Positions 51,972-64,000 of a DNA stretch of 64,000 nucleotides are shown piece by piece (positions within the stretch are counted from its first letter, which is position 1; the number at the start of each line of letters is the position of its first letter). The stretch is from CAVUCH01 sp963697705 (GTDB taxonomy: Bacteria > Acidobacteriota > Vicinamibacteria > Vicinamibacterales > JAENWD01). Under the pieces are notes generated by a model. It saw only the letters and a program-made list of their open reading frames with translations. It was not told the origin of the DNA and did no database searches. The translations under genes and the position numbers were made by a program. The stretch covers positions 310,001 through 374,000 of the forward strand of contig CAVOPA010000017.1 of the NCBI GenBank assembly GCA_963697705.1. Reading direction: 5' to 3'.

Positions 51972-53252
51972 CTACATCCGCTCAGGGTACAAGGGGAACT
52001 GCAGGCAGAGCGCCTCGACATCGCGCTTCACCGCGGCCAGGGCGCCTTCGTCGTCGGTGTTCGCCAACGCGCGGATGATCAGCTCGCCCACCTGGTCCAT
52101 CTGGGCACCGGACATGCCCCGCGTCGTCACCGCCGGCGTGCCGATCCGAATGCCGCTTGCGACCATGGGCGGGTTCTTGTCGAAGGGAATGGCGTTCTTG
52201 TTCACGGTGATGCCTGCCTTGCCGAGGGCGGCTTCGGCGACCTTGCCCGTGAGACCCCGGGAGAACACGTCGACGAGCAGCAGGTGATTGTCGGTGCCGC
52301 CGCTCACCAGGCGGAACCCGCCGGCGGCGATCCTTGCCGCCAGACGGCTGGCGTTCTCCACGACGGTTTTCTGGTAGGCCGCGAACGAGGGATCGGTCGC
52401 TTCCTTGAAACACACGGCCTTGGCGGCGACGATGTGTACGAGGGGGCCGCCCTGCACGCCGGGGAACAGCGCCCGGTCGATGTCCTTGGCGAAAGGCTCG
52501 CGGCAGAGCACCAGTCCTGCCCGCGGTCCGCGCAGCGTCTTGTGCGTCGTCGTGGTCACGAAGTCGGAATGCGGCACGGGGCTCGGGTGGACACCGGCGG
52601 CGACGAGCCCGGCGATGTGCGCCATGTCGGTCATCAGCAGCGCGCCCGCTTCGTCGGCCACTTCGCGGAAGCGGGCGAAATCGAGCACGCGCGGGTACGC
52701 ACTCGCGCCCGCGATGATCAGCTTCGGCTTGTGCTCATGCGCGAGCCGGGCCAGCTCGTCGTAGTCGATGCGCTCGTCGTCGGCGCGCACGCCGTAGGGA
52801 ACGATGTTGAAGAACTTGCCGGAGAAGTTCAGCGGGTGACCGTGGGTGAGGTGCCCGCCGTGCGCGAGGTTCATGCCAAGGATGGTGTCGCCGGGCTTCA
52901 GCACCGCGAGGAACACCGTCATGTTGGCCTGGGCGCCCGAGTGCGGCTGCACGTTGGCGTGCTCGGCCCCGAAGAGGGCCTTGGCTCGCGCGATGGCGAG
53001 CGACTCGACGATGTCGACCTGTTCGCAGCCGCCGTAATAACGCCGTCCGGGGTAGCCCTCGGCGTACTTGTTCGTGAACACCGAGCCCGCGGCCTCGAGC
53101 ACCGCGGTGCTGACGAAGTTCTCAGACGCGATCAGCTCGAGGCCGTGCGCCTGCCGTGCCGTTTCGTTGGCGATGGCCTGCGCGATGTCTGGGTCCGTGT
53201 CGGCCAGGCTCCGCGACATGAGGGAGGGCGTTGACGCGATGTGTGCGCTCAT
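51972..53252 (-). CDS. glyA: Serine hydroxymethyltransferase
   Basis: The 426-residue PLP enzyme has LIASENFVSTAVLEAAGS, NKYAEGYPGRRYYGGCE, NVQPHSGAQANMTVF, DMAHIAGLVAAGVHPSP and the PLP lysine in TTTTHKTLRGPRAG. It interconverts serine and glycine with THF and feeds one-carbon metabolism. ATG at 53252 has GGAG 8 nt upstream. rpiB lies 45 nt upstream on the same strand, an arrangement seen in several phyla. Confidence 0.96.
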   Translation of the reverse strand: MSAHIASTPSLMSRSLADTDPDIAQAIANETARQAHGLELIASENFVSTAVLEAAGSVFTNKYAEGYPGRRYYGGCEQVDIVESLAIARAKALFGAEHANVQPHSGAQANMTVFLAVLKPGDTILGMNLAHGGHLTHGHPLNFSGKFFNIVPYGVRADDERIDYDELARLAHEHKPKLIIAGASAYPRVLDFARFREVADEAGALLMTDMAHIAGLVAAGVHPSPVPHSDFVTTTTHKTLRGPRAGLVLCREPFAKDIDRALFPGVQGGPLVHIVAAKAVCFKEATDPSFAAYQKTVVENASRLAARIAAGGFRLVSGGTDNHLLLVDVFSRGLTGKVAEAALGKAGITVNKNAIPFDKNPPMVASGIRIGTPAVTTRGMSGAQMDQVGELIIRALANTDDEGALAAVKRDVEALCLQFPLYPERM

Positions 53253-53297
53253 CGGGAATGCTCCGGGTGGACGGCCGCAATCGGCCGGGTGCGCCAA

Positions 53298-53747
<450 letters not shown>

Positions 53748-53754
53748 TTCGAGC

Positions 53755-53760
53755 ATTCTA
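53755..53760 (-). promoter_or_regulatory. Extended -10 box (TGC-TAGAAT) 7 nt before rpiB, leaderless layout
   Basis: TAGAAT with an upstream TG at the extended -10 position lies 7 nt before the rpiB ATG on the minus strand. It overlaps the alternative upstream ATG, so transcription from it excludes that start. Confidence 0.5.
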
Positions 53761-53861
53761 GCAAACGCCCGTGTTTGCCGCCCTCGCACCCGTCGCGATA
53801 AGCTCACCACCGTTCGGCACTGTGGTGCCGCAAGCCTCCCGGGTGCACGGCTCCCCTGGTT

Positions 53862-55028
53862 ATGTCCCAACCGACCATCGCTATTGGTCCTCGCGGCGAG
53901 GAGCGCATCCGCCGGGGACACCCGTGGATCTACCGCGCCGATATCCTCGACGTGCAGGCCGATCCCGGTGATACGGTCACGGTGGTCGGGCCGCGGCGCC
54001 GACGGCTCGGCCAGGCGCTCTACAGCGACCGCTCACAGATAGCCCTGCGCATGTTGACGCGCCTCGAGGCCGACGTCGGTCCCGATCTCTGGCGCGCGCG
54101 CATCGTGGCCGCGATCCGGTTTCGGGAGAGCCTGCAGATCGATGCGACCGCGATGCGGCTCGTGCACGGCGAGGCGGACCTGCTGCCGTCGCTGATCGTG
54201 GACCGCTACGGCGAGTGGCTGGTGGTGCAGGCGTTGTCGCAGGGCGTCGATCGTCTCCTGCCCGCGATCGTCGAGACGCTCGTGGACGTCGCACAACCGC
54301 TCGGCATCCTGGCCCGCAACGATCCCCGGGTCCGGCAGCTCGAAGGCCTCGAGCAGACAGTCGAAGTGCTGCACGGGTCCGTGCCCGAGATCATCGAGAT
54401 CACCGATGCCGGCATCCGCTACGAGGTCGACCTGTGGCACGGTCAGAAGACCGGACTCTTTCTCGACCAGCGGGAGAACCGGGCCGCCGCGGCGCGCTAC
54501 GCGAGAGGACGGCTGCTCGACGCCTTCAGTTACAACGGGGGCTTTGCGCTGACCCTGGCGTCCCGGTGCGACGAGGTTGTGGCGCTCGACATCTCAGCCG
54601 ACGCGGTCGCCCGGATCGGGCGGAACGCCGCTGCCAACGGCGTGTCGAATGTCACCGCGCGCGAGGCGAACGTCTTCGACGAGCTGCGGCACTTCGAGCG
54701 CAGCGGCGAACGCTTCGACACCATCGTTCTCGATCCACCGGCGTTCGCGAAGAACAAGGCAGCGGTGCCGAATGCGATCGCGGGCTACAAGGACATCAAC
54801 CTGCGGGCATTGCGGATTCTGCAGCCCGGCGGTACCCTTGTTACCTGCAGCTGTTCCTACAACGTCGATGAGACGCTGTTTTTCGACATCCTGCGCGAGG
54901 CGGCCGCGGACGCGCACGCGGCCGTGTCCGTGGTCGAGAAGCGTATGCAGGGTCGCGATCATCCGGTCCTGATGGGCGCTCCAGAGACGTACTACCTCAA
55001 GTGCGCGATTCTCAGACGGCTGGAGTGA
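53862..55028 (+). CDS. Class I SAM-dependent rRNA methyltransferase (RlmI-like, PUA domain)
   Basis: The 388-residue protein has an N-terminal PUA domain (RRGHPWIYRADILDVQADPG), a linker domain with LLPSLIVDRYGEWLVVQAL, and a Rossmann methyltransferase: GQKTGLFLDQRENRAAAARY, LLDAFSYNGGFAL, VVALDISADAV, the catalytic FDTIVLDPPAFAK and the TCSCSYNVDE motif. This is the RlmI/RlmK-type 23S rRNA m5C methyltransferase family; the exact target base cannot be read from sequence. ATG at 53862 starts the PUA domain; no Shine-Dalgarno. The next gene follows 21 nt later. Confidence 0.92.
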   Translation: MSQPTIAIGPRGEERIRRGHPWIYRADILDVQADPGDTVTVVGPRRRRLGQALYSDRSQIALRMLTRLEADVGPDLWRARIVAAIRFRESLQIDATAMRLVHGEADLLPSLIVDRYGEWLVVQALSQGVDRLLPAIVETLVDVAQPLGILARNDPRVRQLEGLEQTVEVLHGSVPEIIEITDAGIRYEVDLWHGQKTGLFLDQRENRAAAARYARGRLLDAFSYNGGFALTLASRCDEVVALDISADAVARIGRNAAANGVSNVTAREANVFDELRHFERSGERFDTIVLDPPAFAKNKAAVPNAIAGYKDINLRALRILQPGGTLVTCSCSYNVDETLFFDILREAAADAHAAVSVVEKRMQGRDHPVLMGAPETYYLKCAILRRLE

Positions 55029-55049
55029 ACGGCTCCAGGTGGAGGCGAC

Positions 55050-55658
55050 ATGGGCCAGGACGTTCACTGCATCGCCACGTGGAATGGCCGGCGATCGGTC
55101 GGCACCGCGTCGCTCGAAACCGAGGACATCATCTTCCGCGGTGAGTTCCGGCTGCGGATTCCCTTCAAGAACATCAGCGATCTCACGTCGGACGAGGGGC
55201 GGCTGACGGTGAAAATCGCCGAAGGTGTCGCCATCTTCAACCTCGGTGCGCGCGCGCCGCAGTGGGCCGAGCGGATCCGCAATCCCAAGGGGGTTCTCGA
55301 CAAGCTGGGGATCAAGCCGGAGATGCTCGTGTCCGTGCTGGGCGTCACCGAGCAGTGGTTCCTCGACGAGCTCACGGCGCGGGTCGAAGACGTGCGCGTC
55401 GGCAAGGTCGCGCGCAGCAGCGACGTGATCATCGCGGCCGTCAACACGCCTAAGGAGCTGACCCTCTTCGAGAAGCTGCAGTCCAGCCTCAAGAAGGACG
55501 GCGCCATCTGGGCGGTGCGGCCGAAAGGCGTGCCCGAGGTCTCCGAAGCGACAGTCATGAACGCCGCGCGTGACGCCGGGCTGGTGGATGTCAAGGTGGT
55601 CCGGTTCTCGGATACCCATACGGCTGAGAAGTTCGTCAGGCCGAAGCTGGCGCGGTAA
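55050..55658 (+). CDS. DUF3052-like protein
   Basis: The 202-residue protein has two parts. Residues 1-75 form a small beta domain (WNGRRSVGTASLETEDIIFR). Residues 80-202 match the DUF3052 layout: KLGIKPEMLVSVLGV, SSDVIIAAVNTPKEL, KKDGAIWAVRPKGV, and VMNAARDAGLVDVKVVRFSD ending in TAEKFV. DUF3052 proteins are common in actinobacteria and of unknown function; the fold looks like a reduced Rossmann unit. GGAGG lies 4 nt before the ATG. It is probably co-transcribed with the methyltransferase gene. A short CTGAAT/ATTCAG hairpin (55660-55677) follows the stop. Confidence 0.75.
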   Translation: MGQDVHCIATWNGRRSVGTASLETEDIIFRGEFRLRIPFKNISDLTSDEGRLTVKIAEGVAIFNLGARAPQWAERIRNPKGVLDKLGIKPEMLVSVLGVTEQWFLDELTARVEDVRVGKVARSSDVIIAAVNTPKELTLFEKLQSSLKKDGAIWAVRPKGVPEVSEATVMNAARDAGLVDVKVVRFSDTHTAEKFVRPKLAR

Positions 55659-55752
55659 TCTGAATTCCTGGATTCAGGTCCGCGGCGCTCGGTGGTCTCG
55701 CTGGCAAACCGCGTGGAGCGCGTCGCTGACCACCCGCTGACTGGAGTGATCG

Positions 55753-57518
<1,766 letters not shown>

Positions 57519-57533
57519 TCGGACGCCGGCGCG

Positions 57534-58040
57534 TCAGAACGCCGCGACCAGCTGGATCACCGTTGGAAAGCGCTCCGGCTGGCTTTTCGGGATCGGGTTC
57601 GGATAGCCAGCCGATCCTGCCCACGTGAAATCCTTGACGGTAACACCGGGCGGGAACGCCATCGATTCCGGACGGTACCGGCCGACCTCGAACATGTAGG
57701 TCGCGGGCCGCTCGAACACGATGTCGCCGCGTTGTTTGAGGGCGGTGCGGTAGTAGGCGACTACTTCTTCCAGCGTCGCCTTCGTTCCGAACAGGTAGAA
57801 GCGCTGGCCCCGACCCGCATCGTACGATTGGATGAACTGCGAGTCTGGAAACAGCGGCAGCCCCAACTGCTGCTCGGTGGGCGCCTGTTCGCGGATGACG
57901 GTCGGGGCGGCCTTCGGCGCAGCCGCCGCCGGGGGCGGCGGAGCGACGGGCGGCGGGGTCGCCTGCGCGTTCGCCGTTGAAACCGTGACTGCGGACGCGA
58001 TCAGCCACAGAACCCCGAGCTGCTGGAATGTCGGTCGCAT
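57534..58040 (-). CDS. Exported protein of unknown function
   Basis: The 168-residue protein has a signal peptide (RPTFQQLGVLWLIASAVTV, cleavage near ANAQA), a Pro/Ala linker, and a compact domain of about 110 residues: LPLFPDSQFIQSYDAGRGQR, YLFGTKATLEEVVAYYRTAL, FERPATYMFEVGRYRPESMA. I do not recognise the family. The VVAYYRTALKQRG helix pattern recurs in small exported acidobacterial-type proteins. ATG at 58040 has no Shine-Dalgarno; a perfect TATAAT ends 6 nt before it. Divergent from htpX. Confidence 0.75.
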   Translation of the reverse strand: MRPTFQQLGVLWLIASAVTVSTANAQATPPPVAPPPPAAAAPKAAPTVIREQAPTEQQLGLPLFPDSQFIQSYDAGRGQRFYLFGTKATLEEVVAYYRTALKQRGDIVFERPATYMFEVGRYRPESMAFPPGVTVKDFTWAGSAGYPNPIPKSQPERFPTVIQLVAAF

Positions 58041-58046
58041 GGTGAG

Positions 58047-58052
58047 ATTATA
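58047..58052 (-). promoter_or_regulatory. -10 box TATAAT 6 nt before the exported protein start, leaderless layout
   Basis: A perfect TATAAT on the minus strand is followed by CTCACC and the ATG at 58040. Transcription should begin at or within a base or two of the start codon. No convincing -35 was found at 16-18 nt. Confidence 0.5.
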
Positions 58053-58187
58053 GCGAGGCGGTGGTTCGGAGGCCGCCGAACATACGCTTGCGCGCTGCAC
58101 TCCCGATCCATCAACTCAGGTACGATCCTCGCAAGACAAAATCGCGGCGCCGGCGGCTTCAGAGCAGTGGCCTGAGTTACCTGGTGA

Positions 58188-58394
58188 GACGCCCGCCGAG
58201 AGGGCGGCTGGGAATTTTCCGTCCGCCCTCGGGGTTGTAATCGGAGACGACGCCTTCGCGAGAATCGGGTGGCTTGCGTACACCCGGGGAGCACGTCCTT
58301 GAAGCCGCCGGTCGGTGGCGGCGCTGGTCGCGGGACGGCTCCCGCGTGCACGACATAGATAGATTGATCGGCGGGCGTCGCGCTGACGCCCGCC
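58188..58394 (+). promoter_or_regulatory. Structured htpX leader with alternative pairings
   Basis: Four stems follow each other: GAGGGCGG/CCGCCCTC near 58199-58235, GCCGCC/GGCGGC at 58304-58322, CGCGGGA/TCCCGCG at 58329-58346, and a perfect 10-bp stem GGCGGGCGTC/GACGCCCGCC at 58370-58394 that ends 11 nt before the htpX ATG. The right arm of the last stem recurs exactly at 58188-58197, so the left arm 58370-58379 has two mutually exclusive partners. The ATG lacks a Shine-Dalgarno. Confidence 0.4.
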
Positions 58395-58405
58395 TTCACA
58401 CAACC

Positions 58406-59230
58406 ATGACCAACACTTTGAAAACGGCGATGCTCCTGGCGGTGCTGAGCGCGCTGCTGCTGTTCATCGGCGAGGCGCTCGGCGGCGCACAAGGGTTGCT
58501 GGTGGCGTTCCTCTTCGCCGCGGGCACCAACTTCGTGTCGTACTTCTTCTCGGACAAGATCGTCCTCCGCATGTACCGCGCGCAGGAGGTCGGGGCAGGG
58601 CACCCGCTGTACGCGACCGTGGCGAGGCTCTCCCAACGCGCGGGACTGCCGATGCCGCGCGTGTATGTCATTCCCGACAGCTCGCCCAACGCGTTTGCGA
58701 CCGGACGCAATCCGCAGCATGCCGCGGTGGCCGCCACCCAGGGGATCCTGCAGGCCCTCGGCCCGGACGAACTCGATGGCGTGATTGCTCACGAGCTCGC
58801 GCACGTGAAACACCGCGACATTCTCATCAGCTCGGTGGCCGCGACAATCGCAGCGGCGATCATGATGGCGGCGCGGTTTGCGATGTTCTTCGGCGGCAGC
58901 CGCGACCATCGCGAGGGCGCGAACCCCGCGACGCTGCTGCTCATGATGATCCTGGCGCCGCTCGCGGCCGGACTGATCCAGGCGGCGATTTCGCGGTCGC
59001 GTGAGTTCGCCGCCGACGCGGCCGGAGCGGCGATCGCCGGTTCGCCGATCGGCCTCGTCACCGCGCTGCGCACGATCGAGGCGGTCGCGCAGCGTGTGCC
59101 GCTCGAGGCCAACCCGGCGACGGCGCACATGTTCATCATCAAGCCCTTCAGCGTTGGCGGCGTGATGGCTCTCTTCAGCACACACCCGCCGACCGAACAG
59201 CGCATCGCCGCTCTGCTGGGACGCTCCTAA
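58406..59230 (+). CDS. htpX: Membrane metalloprotease HtpX
   Basis: The 274-residue M48 protease has two N-terminal helices (about residues 5-22 and 30-48), RVYVIPDSSPNAFATGRNP, the zinc motif H129-E-L-A-H133 in IAHELAHVKHRD, two more hydrophobic segments and the third-ligand helix SRSREFAADAAG. HtpX degrades damaged inner-membrane proteins and is often heat-shock controlled. ATG at 58406 starts the first helix; the frame upstream is open by chance. The leader contains strong hairpins close to the start and no ribosome site. Confidence 0.94.
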   Translation: MTNTLKTAMLLAVLSALLLFIGEALGGAQGLLVAFLFAAGTNFVSYFFSDKIVLRMYRAQEVGAGHPLYATVARLSQRAGLPMPRVYVIPDSSPNAFATGRNPQHAAVAATQGILQALGPDELDGVIAHELAHVKHRDILISSVAATIAAAIMMAARFAMFFGGSRDHREGANPATLLLMMILAPLAAGLIQAAISRSREFAADAAGAAIAGSPIGLVTALRTIEAVAQRVPLEANPATAHMFIIKPFSVGGVMALFSTHPPTEQRIAALLGRS

Positions 59231-59419
59231 TCGGCAGCCCACCGCCCTGTTTGCCGCACGGACCTACTCGTGTGGCTCGCGCCCGGCCGCTCCGTGCGGC
59301 GACTACATCGCTCGATCAATCCCGCAACTCGAACAGCAACAATCGCTTGAGCACACGGCGCAGGTCTCGGTCCGCTGTGGCCTTCGTTTTGCTCAATCCC
59401 CGAGGCAGGAGGCCGCGAC

Positions 59420-61729
<2,310 letters not shown>

Positions 61730-61748
61730 CGGGAAACCGGATGCCGGA

Positions 61749-62786
61749 TCATCCCCACTCGAACGCGCCCTGCGGAGTGGGCGGGGGTGGCGCGTCGGGT
61801 TCGCGTGTCTGCCGCGGGGGGCGTTCGCTCGGCGTCATCCCGTAGCGCGCCCTCAGCGCGCGCACCATGCCCTGCACCTCGGTCGCGTACTCCCGCGTCG
61901 CGTACTTGGATCCTCCCGCGTACAGCTCGTCGTAGGCCGCGGTGAGCTCCGGGTACTCCCGACCTAGAAACTCGAGGAAGTGCGTGCGCGTGCCGCCCTG
62001 CAGGTACAACACGTTCGCGCCCACGAAGTGCGCCCCGTGGTCGGCAACGGCGCGGATCGTCTCCTCCACTGACTCTCTGGTGGTCGTGATGCCTGGCACG
62101 AGCGGCGCCATCAGCACACCCACGTGAACACCGGCATCGGCCAGGGCTCGCACGGCCTTCAAGCGCTGCCACGGCGAGGCGGTGCCCGGCTCGAGGCGGC
62201 GCCACGCGTCCTCGTCCACCGAGGGAACGCTGATGTACACGGTACAGGCCGACGCCGCGGCGACGGCGGTCAGCAGGTCGGCGTCGCGCACGACCATCGG
62301 GCCCTTTGTAACCAGGCCCACCGGCGTCGCCGACGCGCAGAGCGCCTCGAGCGACTGCCGCGTGAGCTTGTAGTGGCCCTCGATCGGCTGGTACGGATCG
62401 GTGGCGGTGCCGAGCGCCACCAGCTCGCGGGTCCAGGAGGATCGGCCCAGCTCGCGGCGGAGCACGTCGGGCAGGTTGGTCTTCACCAGGATCACGGTCG
62501 CGAACTGGTCGTCTGCGTCGAGCTCGAACTGCTCGTGATAACGCCTCGCAAAGCAGTAGTGACATGCATGCGTGCAGCCGCGGTACGGATTCAATGTCCA
62601 GCGGAACGGCATGCCTTTCACCGGGTTCAATGCCGACCGGCACCGCACTTCCTGGTACCGCGCATCGTCTGCTCTGCGCTGTGCCTCGCTCAAGGCGTCG
62701 GCGCCGCCGTCGCGTACGAGCCTCGCGACGTCGCGCGTCGTGGGATGGAGCGTGAGCGGGAAGAGTGCAGGGTGCGTGTCAGCCAT
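61749..62786 (-). CDS. Radical SAM protein (SPL/Rv2578c-like family)
   Basis: The 345-residue protein has NPYRGCTHACHYCFARRYHE with the CxxxCxxC Fe-S/SAM motif, followed by a half-barrel with VKTNLPDVLRREL, LGTATDPYQPIEGHYKLTR, VGLVTKGPMVVRD and MAPLVPGITT. This matches the family annotated as DNA-repair-photolyase-like or Rv2578c-type radical SAM proteins; the reaction is unknown. The start is uncertain: ATGs at 62834, 62831, 62795 and 62786 all fit; I use 62786 because the region above shows no conserved sequence. Convergent with the Clp gene, 19 nt apart. Confidence 0.85.
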   Translation of the reverse strand: MADTHPALFPLTLHPTTRDVARLVRDGGADALSEAQRRADDARYQEVRCRSALNPVKGMPFRWTLNPYRGCTHACHYCFARRYHEQFELDADDQFATVILVKTNLPDVLRRELGRSSWTRELVALGTATDPYQPIEGHYKLTRQSLEALCASATPVGLVTKGPMVVRDADLLTAVAAASACTVYISVPSVDEDAWRRLEPGTASPWQRLKAVRALADAGVHVGVLMAPLVPGITTTRESVEETIRAVADHGAHFVGANVLYLQGGTRTHFLEFLGREYPELTAAYDELYAGGSKYATREYATEVQGMVRALRARYGMTPSERPPRQTREPDAPPPPTPQGAFEWG

Positions 62787-62998
62787 GCGAAACATTCCGT
62801 ATCTCACATGAGTTCGCTTTATGTTCGCCATCATGATGTTCGTTTGCCATTGATGGCGTCAAGCCCAGCCGCCGCGCATTGGCGCAACGCAAACAGAAGA
62901 GTTTCACAGTGGCGTGAGGTGAACCGCCGACACCGGCGGGCATCGGGCCGACGTCAGGGAGGCCGGGCCCGGGCCAGGAGGACGCCCGAGTTCCGGCC

Positions 62999-63970
62999 TC
63001 AGGAGTGCGAGCCGCCGTCCTCGCGCTCGACGGCGTCGCGCCAGAAGTCCAGGAGGTCGTCGAGGGTGTGCTCGAGAGGGATGGTCGCCTGCCAGCTCGT
63101 ATCGTGCGTGAGTCGCGTGTGGTCTCCGATGACGATCGGCGCGTCGTGGGGCCGATACAGCGCGGGATCCGTTTCGACATCCACGGGCGCCCTCGCGCGG
63201 GCGCGAAGCCCGTCGAGCACATCCTGCATCCGCGGTGCGCGGCCCGAGCAGATGTTGTAAACCACGCCGGGAGTACCCCGTTCGACGACCGCAATGTACG
63301 CCTGCACCGTGTCGCGCACATCGGTCAGGTCGCGCCTCGGCGCGAGATTGCCGACGCGCAACAGGGGCTCTGCGCCGCCGCGTTCGATGCGCGCGATCTG
63401 CCGCGCGAAGCTGGCGGCGGCAAAGGAAGGCGCCTGCCGAGGCCCGATGTGGTTGAACGGGCGTGTGACGAACACGCGCTGGCCGCCGCGCGCCGCGCGC
63501 ACGGCGAGCTGTTCCTGCGCAAGCTTGCTCACGGCATACGGGCTGGCTGGTGCGAGCGCGGCATCCTCCGTCAGCGGGTCGCTGGAGTCACGATACACGC
63601 TGGCGGAACCGGGCACGAGGATTCGCGCGCCGAGCGCGAGCACGCGGTCGGCCTCGAGAAGATGCTCGGTGCCCATCACGTTCACCTCGAGCGTCGAGGC
63701 GACCGCCTTCCACGACTGCCCGACGTGGGCCGCGCCCGCGAGGTGGAAGATTACAGACGGACGGAATGCCGCGACGGCCTCCTGCACCGCCATGGGATCG
63801 AGCAATTCGACGCTGCGCCACTCGACGCCAGATGGCTGGTGGCTGAAGAACGCAGGCGTGTCGGGGCGTGCCCAGCCCTGGACCGTGGCGCCGCCGGCGA
63901 GCAGCGCGTCGACCAGGTGGCTGCCGGCAAATCCCGCGGCGCCGGTGACGAGCACGGGACCGTTCAGCAT
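62999..63970 (-). CDS. NAD(P)-dependent SDR, GDP-6-deoxymannose reductase-like
   Basis: The 323-residue extended SDR has LVTGAAGFAGSHLVDALL, IFHLAGAAHVGQSW, Ser in VPGSASVYRD, the Y-x3-K pair in SPYAVSKLAQE, and TRPFNHIGPRQAPSF, which is frequent in GDP-4-keto-6-deoxymannose reductase (Rmd) and GDP-mannose 4,6-dehydratase relatives. It would make a deoxysugar nucleotide such as GDP-rhamnose for surface glycans. ATG at 63970 overlaps the stop of an upstream gene (TGATG), so the two are coupled; a gmd gene there would fit, but cannot be seen. Confidence 0.85.
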   Translation of the reverse strand: MLNGPVLVTGAAGFAGSHLVDALLAGGATVQGWARPDTPAFFSHQPSGVEWRSVELLDPMAVQEAVAAFRPSVIFHLAGAAHVGQSWKAVASTLEVNVMGTEHLLEADRVLALGARILVPGSASVYRDSSDPLTEDAALAPASPYAVSKLAQEQLAVRAARGGQRVFVTRPFNHIGPRQAPSFAAASFARQIARIERGGAEPLLRVGNLAPRRDLTDVRDTVQAYIAVVERGTPGVVYNICSGRAPRMQDVLDGLRARARAPVDVETDPALYRPHDAPIVIGDHTRLTHDTSWQATIPLEHTLDDLLDFWRDAVEREDGGSHS

Positions 63971-64000
63971 CAGCCGAGCGCCGTGCCGTACTGCTGCTGG
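63970..64000 (-). CDS. C-terminal end of an upstream gene
   Basis: Nine codons (QQQYGTALG) and a TGA are visible at the right edge in the frame that overlaps the SDR start codon by one base. The TGATG overlap is the usual sign of a co-translated upstream gene. Too short to identify. Confidence 0.5.
   Translation of the reverse strand, partial: QQQYGTALG

Larger units (their letters stand above)
58041..58405. other. Gene-free divergent region before htpX
   Basis: These 365 bases hold the promoter box of the exported protein gene at the left end and, from 58188 on, a chain of strong GC hairpins that lead up to htpX. No coding sequence is credible; the frame that extends htpX upstream runs through the hairpins. 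Confidence 0.5.

Noticed and set aside
49740..53234. 1164-codon plus-strand ORF opposite dinG and glyA
   Set aside because: Antisense shadow of two clearly identified genes; His/Arg/Gly-rich and without any motif.
55659..55752. TPP riboswitch expected before thiC
   Set aside because: The spacer is only 94 nt and lacks the conserved CTGAGA and ACCTGATCTGG-type cores; the GGCTGAGA at 55624 lies in the coding end of the upstream gene without the rest of the aptamer.
61755..61782. CCCACTC/GAGTGGG stem between the Clp and radical SAM genes as a bidirectional terminator
   Set aside because: It has a 14-nt loop, no T-run, and lies within the last codons of the radical SAM gene.

Overview
The window is a 64 kb piece of a high-GC, Gram-negative-type bacterial chromosome. 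Gene content points to an oligotrophic soil or sediment bacterium. My best guess is Acidobacteriota (Vicinamibacteria-like), but this is inferred from overall character (GC-rich coding, Tat and outer-membrane-type signals, DivIVA together with FtsA/FtsZ, MurE of the meso-DAP type) and not from a marker gene. It is almost entirely core genome. I see no prophage, IS element, CRISPR array or rRNA. One tRNA gene is present.

Layout. 1-9.8 kb: 5'-part of murJ, yqeY, a GNAT protein and an envelope-glycan block (four glycosyltransferases, a sugar-nucleotide epimerase, a small exported STN-domain protein), then a divergent YchF-like GTPase. 9.9-26.6 kb: a complete-looking division and cell wall (dcw) cluster, mraZ-rsmH-ftsL-ftsI-murE-murF-mraY-murD-ftsW-murG-murC-ftsQ-ftsA-ftsZ, led by a near-consensus promoter and a triple MraZ box; murB and ddl are absent from it. 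27-30.6 kb: SpoVG-like small protein, acpS, pgeF, zinc-ribbon coiled-coil protein, FMN reductase, tRNA(CAT). 30.7-36.8 kb: mutS2-dnaG-rpoD operon. 36.9-40.6 kb: larB, a processive GT2 synthase, a Tat-signal aminotransferase and a tiny Cys protein. 40.8-44.6 kb: frameshifted citrate synthase, lepA, lepB. 44.7-49.4 kb: histidine/folate catabolism pair, then DUF167-divIVA-yggS-TPR. 49.9-57.5 kb: DinG helicase, glyA, rpiB, RlmI-type methyltransferase, DUF3052-like protein, frameshifted thiC. 57.5-64 kb: exported hypothetical, htpX behind a heavily folded leader, an unusual Clp ATPase, a radical SAM protein and a GDP-sugar reductase-like SDR.

How the genes work together. The dcw block makes lipid II (MurE/F/D/C, MraY, MurG) and the divisome (FtsL, FtsI, FtsW, FtsQ, FtsA, FtsZ); MurJ at the left edge would flip lipid II. 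DivIVA/YggS/DUF167 form a second division-linked group. The glycan genes at both ends probably feed an envelope polysaccharide or glycolipid. RpoD, DnaG, LepA, LepB, YqeY, HtpX and Clp are housekeeping and quality-control functions.

Most interesting signals: (1) MraZ boxes that run into the mraZ start codon; (2) a Clp ATPase that has lost both pore-loop tyrosines and the M domain; (3) a set of genes with no Shine-Dalgarno and a TANNNT box 5-7 nt before the start codon, suggesting leaderless transcripts; (4) a 123-bp nested inverted repeat at the murD 3' end; (5) an htpX leader with mutually exclusive long pairings; (6) two core metabolic genes (thiC, citrate synthase) with broken frames, thiC exactly at a G7 slippery run.
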